Shown one piece after another: positions 22,480-36,300 of a stretch of DNA of 64,000 nucleotides (within the stretch, counting starts at the first letter, position 1; every line of letters starts with the position of its first letter). The notes under the pieces were generated by a model. It did no database searches, was not told the DNA's origin, and worked only from the letters and a program-made list of their open reading frames with translations. Made by a program: the position numbers and the translations under genes. Source of the stretch: Mytilus edulis (taxonomy: Eukaryota; Mollusca; Bivalvia; Mytilida; Mytilidae); assembly GCF_963676685.1 (NCBI RefSeq), contig NC_092350.1, forward strand, positions 40,643,373-40,707,372, in the 5' to 3' direction.

Positions 22480-25263
22480 ATTCATGAAATCTTCAATCTG
22501 GTCTTCCCCATAGTCTTTTTGAATAAATGACTAAAAAATGTCAAAACCATCTGTGACCAACATTTCCTTACCAGACTGATGTAATTTTTAAATTAATTTA
22601 AATTATTTGCTACTTAGATTTAATTTTATGTCAGTGAATTATTTTAATATCAGACTAAACTCAATTTCAGCTATTTAATATTAATATTTTGTAACAATTT
22701 GTTATGTAGATATTAGTAGTTTCCTATCAAGATTATTTATTGAATACTTTCAGATGAAAATTATTTTGTGAAACTTCATTCAAAAGAATTGTTGATTTGC
22801 TTTATAACGCTCAGATATGGTTTAATGGAATGGTTTACTTGGTAAGTCACTGCATTTAACAAACAGCCAAAGAAAGGCATAGACATAAAAGTTGGACAAA
22901 CAATATTGTTTTAATTAAATATTGAGATTTGTGGTCTATTTATTTATATTTATTATAATGTTCATGATGAACGCTCTAAATTTCATCGTATTATATATAT
23001 ACTGGAATCTCCACGCTCATTAGTTGATCTGAAAATCATTCCATGATAATCACATTTATACTACAAGCTGGTCTTGTAGCTCGTTGTATTTTTAGTTTGA
23101 TCTCTTTAACGGCCCTGATGAAGTCATATCTCAGTTATTATATAATTTTTGCTGCTTTAACCATATCAATAACCGATTCAAGATCAGAAAGCCCAAAAAA
23201 CCTGCAGATATTTGAATTGATTTTGGACATATAAAATTGTAAAACAGTTTTTTTCCCACCTATATAACCTAAATTTATAAAAAAAAAAATCAAGGAAACA
23301 AAAAACTGCATCTTTCTCCCTTTAAATATGTGATGTACATTTAAAAACACTATTTCAAGCAAATTGAATTAGAATGTGCTATTAGGACATCAATAAAAAG
23401 AACCTTCAAACAAGTTAAATTAGATTTCAATATCAAGATTAGATATTAATTATAAGGATGAAGATTTCAAAGGCCAGAACTTTAACTTGTATCAGGGATT
23501 TACATCATTATCTAGTCTAAACTATTATTTTTCATTCTATAATTTCATCTGTAGAATAGCTCATCTGACCATTGAATGTTTATTTAGATATGATGCCATA
23601 CACAGTTGAGAGTTATTGTTAAATGTAGAGTACTACTAGTATTGAAATTCCTATGTCCTGAATTTACACACAAGAATCTCGTAAAATGTTCCTACTTTCA
23701 TTTTGAAAGCTTGACTTCCTTTACATTTTAAACATTGATTTTGTATTTACTGTTTAAAAATTATGGCTATTTTCTGGAAGCTTTTGTAAAACAATTTGCA
23801 TATTTTAATGTTACAGTTCATCTTCTGTCTTGTTTAATCTTAGTATAAAACTTATACCCTACACAAAGTAATGTCATTGTTTTTTTCCTGTATCTGTAAG
23901 AAAGATTGATGTATGTGCATTCCAAATTTGCTTTCAGACCAATATTTTCTTTCTAGTATTTCTTGTTCGATTTTCCCTTAAAGGTTTTGCATTTATTTCA
24001 AATGCTTAATGCACTAATTGAAATTTAAAGATATATATTCCTTTTGAAATTATTATTAATTCTCACCCTGTTTTGTATTGCTGATAAGGACAGATATTCC
24101 TGTCTTGCCAAACCGCCTGGGTAAAAACACATATCTGCATTTTTCTATCAACATTTGAAGGGTTTTGAATTCAACTTGTTCATTACAATATTAATGCAAA
24201 TTAAAAATAAATCAACTGCTAGACATCCTTTGGTAAGGAGTTTTACACTTAGTCTTACCTTAACAATTGTTATCTTCTGATCTGTAAGTTTATATTTTAC
24301 CAAATCTAGATTGTTGATACAGTTGATATGTCAGCTATACCTCTTTTATAAGTCGATTTATTACTGAATCAAAGTTTAGCTACATTTTGATATAATTTAA
24401 TGCCTTTATGTTTGTAAGCTTTAAATATGTATAATTAATCATCAAAGGAATAATACAGTGAAGTGAAAGCAAAACATTTAATATTAGATACCCGTCTTAA
24501 TTTTTTTATGGTACTTATTTTTCTGATATTTAAACTGTAACTATAGAAAAGTGATCGTCAAGGCTGACTGATTATAAAAATGATTTTGACAATCATGTGA
24601 TATTGAAAAGTAGGTAAAAGTTCAATTTACATTTATTTTTAAAAAGTTTGAGTTGTCAGTGTTTTTTTTCCTTCTTTAATCTTTATAAGATGTGCTTATA
24701 GAAAACAAAAGCAATCAATTATATTTAAATTCCTCTTATATATATGATTTATTCAAATAATTTTTTTTAAATTGTTACTTTATGGTAAGTATATAGCAGC
24801 TGACAGTATTGAAACTAAATGTATTGATGTAGTTTACTTAAAAACTAGACTTTCCATCATAAAAGAATCTTTGAGAATCGATCACTGTATCATTCCTTTG
24901 TACATCCCTGTGATACCGGAGTTGGTACTACATCATTTACACCTTACTGTTGTATTGTATTGTTGTTATTTTGTGCAATAAAATAACCTCTCATTTAATA
25001 GTGTTTTGTTCTATTATAATTGAAAAGTTGAAGCCAATAGAATATCTTTATAGGAGAGTCTACACTAATTTGTTTATTTATCACAAACTTGATGATTTAT
25101 TTGAAGATATTGAACACATGATGCCCATAGAATATAACTAAAAGGTTTGCCTCATGTCATGATTTTTTCCTCGAAATTGACACAGATTGATAAAGCCAAA
25201 CAAACTTCATCATTTCAACTTCCTATATTGCGGCAGTAACACATCCTCTGCCCCATCATATTG
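22480..25263. other. Non-coding stretch, nothing recognised
   Basis: AT-rich sequence between two repeat copies, downstream of the phosphatase gene. Open frames are short and resemble no known protein. It could hold the distal 3' UTR. Confidence 0.4.
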
Positions 25264-27374
25264 TTTTTATACGACCGCAAATTTTGAAAAAATTTTCGTC
25301 GTATATTGCTATCATGTTGGCGTCTGCGTCGTCGTCGTCGTCGTCGTCGTCGTCCGGCGTCCGAATACTTTTAGTTTTCGCACTCTAACTTTAGTAAAAG
25401 TGAATAGAAATCTATGAAATTTTAACACAAGGTTTATGACCATAAAAGGAAGGTTGGTATTGATTTTGGGAGTTTTGGTCCCAACATTTTAGGAATAAGG
25501 GGCCAAAAAGGGCCCAAATAAGCATTTTCTTGGTTTTCACACCATAACTTTAGTTTAAGTTAATAGAAATCTATGAAATTTTGACACAAGGTTTATGACC
25601 ACAAAAGAAAGATTGGGATTGATTTTGGGAGTTTTGGTTTCAATAGTTTAGGAATAAGGGGCCAATAAAGGGCCCAAATAAGCATTTTTCTTGGTTTTTG
25701 CACAATAACCTTAGGTTAAGTAAATGGAAATCTATGAAATTTAAACACAATGTTTATGACCACAAAAGGAAGGTTGGTATTTATTTTGGGAGTTTAGGAC
25801 CCAACAGATTAGGAATTAGGGGCCAAAAAGGGACCCAAATAAGCATTTTTCTTGGTTTTCGCACTATAATGTTAGTATAAGTAGATACAAATCTATGAAA
25901 TTTAAACACAAGGCTTATGACCATAATAGGAAGGTTGGTATTGATTTTGGGAGTTTTGGTCCCAACAGTTTAGGAAAAAGGGGCCCAAAGGGTCCAAAAT
26001 TAAACTTTGTTTGATTTCATCAAAATTGAATAATTGGGGTTCTTTGATATGCCGAATCTAACTGTATATGTAGATTCTCAACTTTTGGTCCCGTTTTCAA
26101 ATTGGTCTACATTAAGGTCCAAAGGGTCCAAAATTAAACTTAGTTTGATTTTGACAAAAAATGAATCGGTTGGGTTCTTTGATATGTTGAATCTAAAAAT
26201 GTACTTAGATTCTTGATTATTGAAGTTTTTTTGGTCCAGTTTTCAAATTGGTCTACATTAAGGTCCAAAGGGTCCAAAATTAAACTTTGTTTGATTTCAT
26301 CAAAAATTGAATCCTTGGGGTTCTTTGATATGCCAAATCTAACTGTGTATGTAGATTCTTCATTTTTGGTCCTGTTTTCAAATTTCAAATTCTACATTAA
26401 AGTCCAAAGGGTCCAAAATTAAACTAAGTTTGATTTTAACAAAAATTGAATTCTTGGGCCTCTTTGATATGCTGAATCTAAACATGTACTTAGATTTTTG
26501 ATTATGGGCCCAGTTTTCAAGTTGGTCCAAATCAGGATCTAAAATTATTATATTAAGTATTGTGCAATAGCAAGTCTTTTCAATTGCACAGTATTGTGCA
26601 ATGGCAAGAAATATCTAATTGCACAATATTGTGAAATAGCAAATTTTTTTTTAATTAGAGTTATCTTTCTTTGTCCAGAATAGTAAGCAAGAAATATCCT
26701 ATTTGTGCAATAGCAAGAATTTTTTTTAATTGGAGTTATCTTTCTTTGTCCAGAATCAACTTAAATCTTTGTTATATACAATATACAATGTATATACACT
26801 TTTTACTACCAACTGATAAATTTAAATAATCTTTACCATTCAGTGATAACAAGCAGTTTTTTTACATCTTAATATTTTATGATGTATTTAAATGAGTAGT
26901 TATTGTTGCAAACTCCATTAGAAATTTGAATTGATATCAGTTTTGAAAAAGGGAAACGGGGATGTGAAAAAAAAGGAGGGGGGGTTAAATTTTTCTCATT
27001 TCAGATTTCATAAATAAAAAGAAAATTTCTTCAAACATTTTTTTGAGAGGATTAATATTCAACAGCATAGTGATTTGCTCAAAGGCAAAAAAAACCTTTT
27101 AAGTTCATTAGACCACATTCATTCTGTGTCAGAAACCTATGCTGTGTCAACTATTTAATTTTAGATTTAAAAAGTTTGAAGAAGAAATCTTTAATTGATT
27201 TGTAAAATCTTGGCATTTGTTTTGTGTAAAAAAAAACCATGTAATGTCAAAAATTTGATCACAATCCAAATTCAGAGCTGTATCATGCTTGAATGTTTTG
27301 TCCATACTTGCCCCAACTGTTCAGGGTTCGACCTCTGCGGTCGTATAAAGCTGCGCCCTGCGGAGCACCTGGTT
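25264..27374. mobile_element. Helentron-like non-autonomous element, copy B
   Basis: Nearly identical to copy A from TTTTTATACGACCGCA to ACCTGGTT; inverted 12-mers at 25268-25279 and 27336-27347. Differences are scattered substitutions, a shorter GTC run and a 9-bp-scale deletion near 26702. The high identity means a recent insertion or duplication. Confidence 0.7.
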
Positions 27375-28380
27375 GGTCCTGTTTTCAAATTTCAAATTCT
27401 ACATTAAAGTCCAAAGGGTCCAAAATTAAACTAAGTTTGATTTTAACAAAAATTGAATTCTTGGGCCTCTTTGATATGCTGAATCTAAACATGTACTTAG
27501 ATTTTTGATTATGGGCCCAGTTTTCAAGTTGGTCCAAATCAGGATCTAAAATTATTATATTAAGTATTGTGCAATAGCAAGTCTTTTCAATTGCACAGTA
27601 TTGTGCAATGGCAAGAAATATCTAATTGCACAATATTGTGAAATAGCAAATTTTTTTTTAATTAGAGTTATCTTTCTTTGTCCAGAATAGTAAGCAAGAA
27701 ATATCCTATTTGTGCAATAGCAAGAATTTTTTTTAATTGGAGTTATCTTTCTTTGTCCAGAATCAACTTAAATCTTTGTTATATACAATATACAATGTAT
27801 ATACACTTTTTACTACCAACTGATAAATTTAAATAATCTTTACCATTCAGTGATAACAAGCAGTTTTTTTTACATCTTAATATTTTATGATGTATTTAAA
27901 TGAGTAGTTATTGTTGCAAACTCCATTAGAAATTTGAATTGATATCAGTTTTGAAAAAGGGAAACGGGGATGTGAAAAAAAAGGGGGGGGGTTAAATTTT
28001 TCTCATTTCAGATTTCATAAATAAAAAGAAAATTTCTTCAAACATTTTTTTGAGAGGATTAATATTCAACAGCATAGTGATTTGCTCAAAGGCAAAAAAA
28101 AACTTTTAAGTTCATTAGACCACATTCATTCTGTGTCAGAAACCTATGCTGTGTCAACTATTTAATTTTAGATTTAAAAAGTTTGAAGAAGAAATCTTTA
28201 ATTGATTTGTAAAATCTTGGCATTTCTTTTGTGTAAAAAAAAACCATGTAATGTCAAAAATTTGATCACAATCCAAATTCAGAGCTGTATCATGCTTGAA
28301 TGTTTTGTCCATACTTGCCCCAACTGTTCAGGGTTCGACCTCTGCGGTCGTATAAAGCTGCGCCCTGCGGAGCACCTGGT
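27374..28380. repeat. Direct tandem duplication of the 3' 1,007 bp of copy B
   Basis: Sequence from 26367 onward restarts at 27374 directly after the terminal ACCTGGT, giving a 1,007-bp period and a second complete 3' end at 28380. The junction is exact at the element terminus. Confidence 0.85.
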
Positions 28381-29781
28381 TACATATCTAGCAGTATTAA
28401 TAATTTACACTAGTGCAGGTACACACTTTACATATTTAATTAACAGGGTTTGCTCTACACTAAAAACTACAATAGAGCTGAGAAAAGATAACGACTGAAA
28501 TCACACTACATACTGAAAGGTTTTATGATCACCATTACAAAATAGTTCACCTATAGTAATCAGTATAGATACCAGACCAGGAATGAAATTTTATGATGGT
28601 CAGAATTGTGTTTTGCTACAACAGACTCGTCAGTGACGATCCACTAAAGAAATGTTAAAAATCCTAATTAAGTACGAAGTTGCAGAGCATTGTGGACCAA
28701 CAATTCCTAAAAATTTTGCAAAGTACAGCGAAGGTAATATTTGTCTCGTATCAAAGGTGAAAAGTATTTGCAGCCTCAGATTATTAGATACAAGTTTCAG
28801 GATATTCGTTTAATCTGTTATTTTACGGATTGTGAAAAACCTTGACAGGTGTTACATGTGGAGCAGCATCTGCTTACAATTCCGATAAACATTTTGTTAA
28901 GGTCATTTCTTATAATTCACTTGATTTGTCGGCACAAGATAAATTTACTCTAGGACTCCCAGCATTGAACATGTGACTCTGATAAGCCATAATATACCCT
29001 TGTTACTGTTTCCTAGGACTATTATGCTATAGTGAAATAGTCCTAGCTGTATCCTATAACCGACTTCAAAATCTAGATCAGAATCAGCATTTAGTGTGCT
29101 GCCTATTCTTTAAAGTATGAGAAAAGATATTTCCTCTAGGTAAAAGAATAAAAGAAGAAACAAAGTAAATTTGAATAAACTCTTAGTGATAGCAAATAGT
29201 TATCAAAGGTACCAGGATTATAATTTAGTACACCAGACGCGCGTTTCGTCTACACAAGACTCATCAGTGACGCTCATGAGTCATTGGATTTGTATACTCA
29301 GTCCTAGTTGATTATGTCGGAATTTCAAAGGCATTAGATTATGAACCTTTAGTGAGAGGTTTAGATTAACCACCATTTTCTTTAAAAGAACATGACTGTA
29401 CCAAGTCAGGAATATGATCCATTCGTTTGATGTGTTTAAGCTTTTGATTTTGCCATTTGATTCCTTCTTGAATTTTCTTTGGAGCTCAGTATTTTTGTTA
29501 TTTTTCTTTTTACACATGCCATAATTCCACATTGTTTATAAAGATACATTTATTTACCAACACGTAAGTCGAAAAATTGCAGAATATAAAATGAACCACA
29601 CCATAAAGCTATATATTGCCAATAATATTTTGTTTCTGTGATTGTTCTTTTAATATGAACGCTAGCTAGCTGCAAGACCAAACTTTTACGTGATAAATGA
29701 AGGTATGAATACTTCTAGAAGAGGTCATGCCTAACATGTAAACTTCGAAAGATCGTTTTAGTAGTTTTATACGATGAAGTT
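28381..29781. other. Intergenic: repeat fragments, no gene
   Basis: Holds two fragments of the 'GTCACTGATGAG/GACGAAACGCG' family (about 28550-28760 and 29215-29280), a fragment with 'cattcgtttgatgtgtttaa' (29404-29520) and a candidate AATAAA (minus, 29549-29554) for the first tetraspan gene. Confidence 0.55.
29549..29554 (-). terminator. Candidate poly(A) signal for tetraspan gene 1
   Basis: AATAAA on the minus strand, about 230 bp after the stop codon of the EF-hand exon. Confidence 0.35.
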
Positions 29782-30335
29782 TCACTTTCCTGGAGGTTTT
29801 AATAAATTATGAACTCTGGTTGTGTTTTCATCGAAGAAATCATTATAAGATAAAAAGGCAACGAAATCCTCTAGAAAACTAGCCATTGTCAATGGATTCA
29901 GGAAATGTCTGATAAATGATCTCCTGCAATGGAGTTTATCCATATTTTTTAATATCGTCCAAAACTTGATAAAATCTTCTTCAATAATTAGTTGATTCTG
30001 CTTTCGGAATTCAGGAGTTGAGAAAAAATTAAAAAAGCCAGTAATAACAGGGCGCATTTTTTCCTCCATATCCGCAGGATTATAAATTCCTTCAAGATAA
30101 TTAATATAGCCGTCAATAGAAATATCTTTGTCGACTCCTCTTTTGAATATATGACTGTTCCACCATTTGTTCTGTTTTTCTGCATCTAGAGGTGTCGTTC
30201 TTTCCCCAATTGCTTGTCGGAGCTCTTTTAGTCTGGCGTTGATCTTCTCCATGTCACGTGTGCTGATGATGCCATCTTGGTCGGCATCAAGAAGACTGGC
30301 CCACTGACGCCATTTATGTCGCAAAAACCACACTT
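29782..30335 (-). CDS. Tetraspan-EF 1 exon 6: cytoplasmic EF-hand domain
   Basis: 184 codons including the stop. Acceptor TCACAG. Reads KVWFLRHKWRQWASLLDADQ, then DGIISTRDMEKIN. The loop has Asp at positions 1, 3, 5 and 12, Gly at 6 and Ile at 8. Position 12 is Asp instead of Glu, common in sarcoplasmic calcium-binding proteins and often Mg-compatible. Later hands (about VDKDISIDGYI) lack a full set of ligands. Ends LLKPPGK. Confidence 0.92.
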
Positions 30336-33300
30336 CTGTGATACAAAATATATATATATAATTGATGAACGGATCATATTTATTATTGCAAATGAAGGAA
30401 GTATGCCATGCGAAATAATAGAATAGTAATATGAAATAATTATAAACTTCATAACGTGTCACTTCTGTTTAGTACCTCTGCAAAGATGACCTTTGGTTGA
30501 CTTTGGCTTTTTTTTGTAGGTCCTAATAGCTCTTTGACTGTTTCGGTTCTATATACATTATTGGCTTTCAAATATTTTGCTTTCAACGTTTCTGATGACG
30601 GTAAATCAAGAAACACGCTTTGAACGCATGGAATTTATACGGTGTTGTTTTCTTCTTCTTTTTTTTATCTAACTTATTACGTAAAAGAAGTCATAGACGA
30701 AATTTGAGTTATATAAAAGGAAAAAATGTGTACCCTTTGCTACTTTTCCGAAAACAAATTTCAGTAGAACTGACATGAAAGTGCAGTAAAAATGATAAGC
30801 TTATAAGTAGGTGCACCTGCAATGCGGGTTGTCTCACAGCAGACTCAACAGTGTTAAAACAAGTCAGGCGTTCGTACATGGAACGCAATATATAGTTTTC
30901 AAATGCTACAGATTTCTAGATGTATGAAAAAAATCATGATATAGACTTCTTGTTCGAAAAATGAATAATGCAATATATGTATTCAGTAAGGTCTGAGTAA
31001 CAGCAACACATAATATAAAAATGGGGAAAAACATTAATATAAAAAAACCGAAAAAAGCAGTACGTATGAGTTATCCAAGACCTTATTTAAATCTGAAAAT
31101 ACTAATCTGCTAAAAATGTAAATCAATACAAAGAAATTCATCTATCCTGCAGGAATATAATTAATCAAACGATAATATCTAATGCGACTTTATATTTCTG
31201 GACTTATTAACGCAAGATCAGAAATTATGTAAATATCTAAATTTTGAAATTGTTTGTTGTTTGATTCTTTTACATTCTTTACATCTCACATTTTCTCGTG
31301 GAATATATCTCCACAACGAGAAATTTTCAAAACTAAAATGCTAATCAGCTTAAGAATCAAACAATGATGAAAACATGACAAACAAAACCCCGCTCAAGTT
31401 TACACGAATCTAAGTTCAAACTATATAAATGGTGAACACATATAACATTTCTTCTCCAGTTCTGGTAATTCAAGATATAATTATGCTGAAATGCACTAGA
31501 AATTAACAATTATGAGAGCTAACTCTACAATCTGCTATCATTCTAACCATTACTTATCTAGAAACTTCTCGAATTACCAGACACGCAGAAACGAAAGACC
31601 AACAATTTCTAACTCGAGAGGAGGATAACTTTAAATAAAGATTGTTATGTCGGCGGGATATTTTTTCGGCCTTTTTGAAATAATTATTAATAGCATGATT
31701 CTTACAAAGACTGAACTTGTGTTAGTAAACTTACTTCCCTTTGGAATGACTACAAAGATGGTGATAAGAATGTAAGCAGCATATAGCACGACTACGACTA
31801 ATTGTCCAATCTTGGTATTGTGGTAAAAGCTATAGAATTTGGAATCACAGTTGTACACGTATGTATAGTTCTTAGAGACTTCATATTTATAAAATGGGAT
31901 TACTTTTGATGCTCCTGGAAAAAGAAAATATAAACAAACAATCAAGACAGGACTTTTTCTATTATTTATTCATTTATGTTAATATCTTTGTTTTCATAAA
32001 ATAAAGAGAGAATTCGGCACGAATTTTTTTAAATTTTGGATCCTCAATGCTCTTGTCATTCGTACTTGTTTGGCTTTATAAATATTGTGCTATGAGCTAA
32101 CTGGTGAGCCTTATGTAGACAAAACGCGCGTCTGGCGTTCTAAATTATAATCCTGGTACCTTTGATAACTTTTCGAGAACTGATATGCTGACATATTAAG
32201 TGAAAACTATTTCAATTCGATAATAGTGATATGGAAAGTTACACTGCTAGGTAACCTTAGTATCTAATTTATGATAATATGAACTCGCTTTTCTGTTAAT
32301 GATTTTAAGTGATTAATACCAATGTGGAACTAATTTAAATCTAATTATATAATCAAATGCTTGCAAATTGACAAAAAAGGCTTTCTGGTGTCATTTCCCA
32401 AAAAATATTGTGCATATTGTTCTCTCGATTGTGCTTCACTGTATATGCAGGATTGATGGATTGCAAAATCATATTTTCCTTTATACTTTGTTGTATCTGT
32501 TTTAAGCTGTTTACATGTGACAGATTATTTTGTTTGGAAAAGCCTTTTTAACCAGAAAAGATATATGCTCCTTATGTTTTAAATTTTTTAATAAATGTTT
32601 TTATTATTCCACTACAATTTCCTGCTAAAATCAGTATCACTATAGATGTGCAAAATACGTACCTATACTGCATGTTACAAAACTTGCCATGGAGAGACAA
32701 ATCAAAATGAAAAAGAGGTTGCCCCCACATTTCTTTCTCCCCTCTAAATCTACCCTTTTGATTCGTTGTGTCCGCCTTGTATCACAAATGCCAATTAATC
32801 TCCACACAAAGACAAAGAGAATTAATGCACACAATACTCCACCCTCTGTTTTCATGAATGACGGAAGGTCTAATTCTTCCACCTTATTTCCATTTTCATT
32901 GAAGTGTATTCTGAAACAATTACCATTCAAACCTTAAATAATAAATCAAAAATCGATTATTACATATATGATCATATATACAAATCTAAATTGAAAACTA
33001 TGTTCAAACCTCTATATATATATATTTACATGTAATATAGACGTATTTCTTGTATGCTCATTTGTCCGCCAAATTTTGTATCACAATCTGAACTTTGACG
33101 TTATTATCAAAATGTGATCGTTGCTTTTTGTGAGATAGTATTAAAAGAGAGATCAAGGGCCACTAGGAGACGAAATTCCGCTTAATACACAATATACGTC
33201 ATTATTAGTTGTTTGTTATTCCAGCTAGTTGACAAATGGAAGTATGGACGATTAATGGCAAGTAATGAGAACGTATTGTGTTTTATCAAGTATGAGTAAA

Positions 33301-36300
33301 AATTATCGGATTGTGCTTGATTTTCATATGATGAAGACATAATCTTTCAATCAGTTTAATTAATGTCTGGAGCTGTGATGATAGTAACTTCTAGAGGTCC
33401 TTTGTTAATTTATGTATCATTGTTATTTGCTTAGTTTCTTTTGTTACCTATTCTGACTCGGACTTCTTTTAAACTGAGTTTTACTGTGTGTATTGCTATG
33501 TGTTTCTTTATTCTACATTGGCTAGAGGTATAGTGGGAGGGCTGTGATCTCACAAAACATATTTAACACCGACGCATTTCTGTGCATATCCCAAGTCAGG
33601 AGTCTCTGGCCTCTGTTAGTCTTGTATGGTTTTTTTTAATTTTAGTTGATTTATACGTTTTCGAGTTTAGTATGACGTCCATTTTCACTGAACTTGTACA
33701 CATTTTATTTAGGACCCAGTTGAGAACCAACTCCGGGTTCAGGATTTTCACGCTGCGTTGAAGACTCATTGCTGTCTTTCGGCTGTTATCTGCTCTTTGG
33801 TCGGGTTTTTGTCTCTTTGAAATATTCCCCATTTCCATTCTCAATTTTATTTAAGACTGACTTACCAAAATGAATATAAGATATTGCAAAGACTAGAGCA
33901 CCTAACCAAATAAGTTGTTGTAGAACTGAAACAAATAGAAATAGATACATTATTTGTAGCTCAAATCCGGATGCGAGATTTTCTCACAGTGTTGAAGAGC
34001 CCTTGATGGCCTTCGGCTGTTTTCTTATTTTCGGTCGGTTTGTTGTCTATTTGACACATTTCCCGTTTCCATTCTCAATTTTATTGCAATCAAGAAGAAT
34101 TAATATTAGGAAATTTTAAACATCTAGTAGATCACTATTGTAGATATATATAAATTGAAATTTTGTGAAAACGGATAGTCTATTTCCAATTATGAGCACA
34201 TTTGGAAATTTATGTTAGTCCACAGATCAAACACCTTGAGTTTTGATGAAGGTCCATTGATACATTATGTGATTGAATAGTCCAGTTTTCTTTGCCTTTT
34301 GTAAACTGAAATCCGTGGAGGTTCCCCCACTAGTGATGTAGTGTTTTCCATATAAAAATGTAGTGGATATAAATTTTGCGAAGAAATCCATATATGGTGT
34401 AAGATTTCAAAGCCAGTAGTCTAAACTGTAGAACGATAAATAATTTGGTATTTGTGTGTCTTTCATTTTTGCTAATGCCTTTTTTTGTTTCTTGTACACC
34501 CCTCCATTGTGTTATGCTAAAGTTTTGTATTCTTGTCTTTCATTTTTGTTTATGTGCTTTGTCTATATGCCTTTTTGTGTTTCTTTGTTACATATGACGT
34601 AAATCCGTACTTGCACATCCCGTCATTGTGTTATGCTAGATTTCTGTATTCTTGTCTTTCTCTTTTGCTTATGTGCTTTGTTTATATGCCTTTTTGTGTA
34701 TCTTTGTTACATTTTTTTCTTTGATGATTTAGACTATAATACAATGTTGACCACTGTACCCTAATTTTTGACATTTGTACCTACATGTATTGTGTCTGCT
34801 TGTTTTGTTCACACATCGTTGTCAATAAAATTGAAATTTCATGCGACTTTTATATAAGTGAGAGGTTTAGCTAGCTATAAAACCAATTTTTATCCACCAT
34901 TTTATACATATGAAAATGCCTGTACCGATACAGAAATATAACAGAAATATAACAGTTGTTATATATTCGTTTGATGTGTTTGAGCTTTTGATTTTGCCAT
35001 TTGCTTAGAGACTTTCTGCTTTGGATTTTCCTCTGAGTACAGTATTTTTGTTACTTTTCTATAATATGATTACTAATCTTTAAATCCTATTTAATACCCA
35101 ATATGGTATTTACTTTTTAATTTGAATATCTGAATATTGATCCTTTAATACCCGTTGCTACAGTTTGAAGATTGAATTCATAATAACAAAATAATATACC
35201 GGCCGCCACAATCACTTTCGTATTTCAATGAACGAACACAGAAAATACCGATAAAACAACCCACATTAATACCTCTAATATCGTTCGGATACCGATACCG
35301 CGGAAAGTTCGTCCATTCTCATACCTGCCAACTTTTCAAAATTCCAATGGGGGTTTTGCAAGCAAGATGGCTGTCATAGTCCTAAAAAAAAACCTTCAAA
35401 GGGGCCATCAAATACACTTTAATAATGTTTTGTGGCTTCTTCATACTCTTATAAGCCTATAGTCATTGTAAAATTAATTGTTTTGTTTAAATGTAGACAA
35501 AATTGCTCTTTCAAAAATTCCATTTAGGAGTCTCCATGGGGGAAATCACCCCCAAATAGTGACAGTTGGCAGGTATGCATTCTTTCATTTTTATTATTCA
35601 CAAATAATCAAATGTTTTATCTGAAGCCGGCTTTCAAATGTCAGAAGAAACTGTGAGCTATTAAGTCTTCATAGGAACAAAGAAATGTTTCATGTACATC
35701 ACTGATCCAGATTACGTTATATATTAGGTAAAAAATAAACATGTACTTACTTGACATTTCAAACCATTCATGTACCTTTTCCCACATATTCCTGTGATCA
35801 TGTAGTACACTTGTCTTTGGGGATTCCTGACTGACGAAAATTGAATTATATGTTGGTGGAGGACCTACAATCAAAATAGGTAGACATATATTTACCATAG
35901 AAGCAGAGATTTGTTGTCCTACTCGAATAATTTTGGAACAAATGCATTTTTTAAAAACACAATGATGACTGCTGTACCCCTATTTTCGACATTTTTACGT
36001 TTGATGTCTGTTTGTTTTGTTCACGCATCGTAGTCAATATAATGGAATTTGATGCAACTGCCATACAAATACGATATTTAGCTATCTATAATTTGAGGTT
36101 CAGTCCACCATTTTCTACATCAGAACATGTCTGTACCAATACAGGAATATGACAGTTGTTATCCATTTGTTTGGAGATTTATTTCCCCGAGGGTATCACA
36201 AGCACAGTAGTCAGCACTTTTTGTGCTGACATGAATTGTCATTGATATGGTTATATTTATAAATTAACTGTTTACATTTTTTTAATTTTTTGAAAAACTA

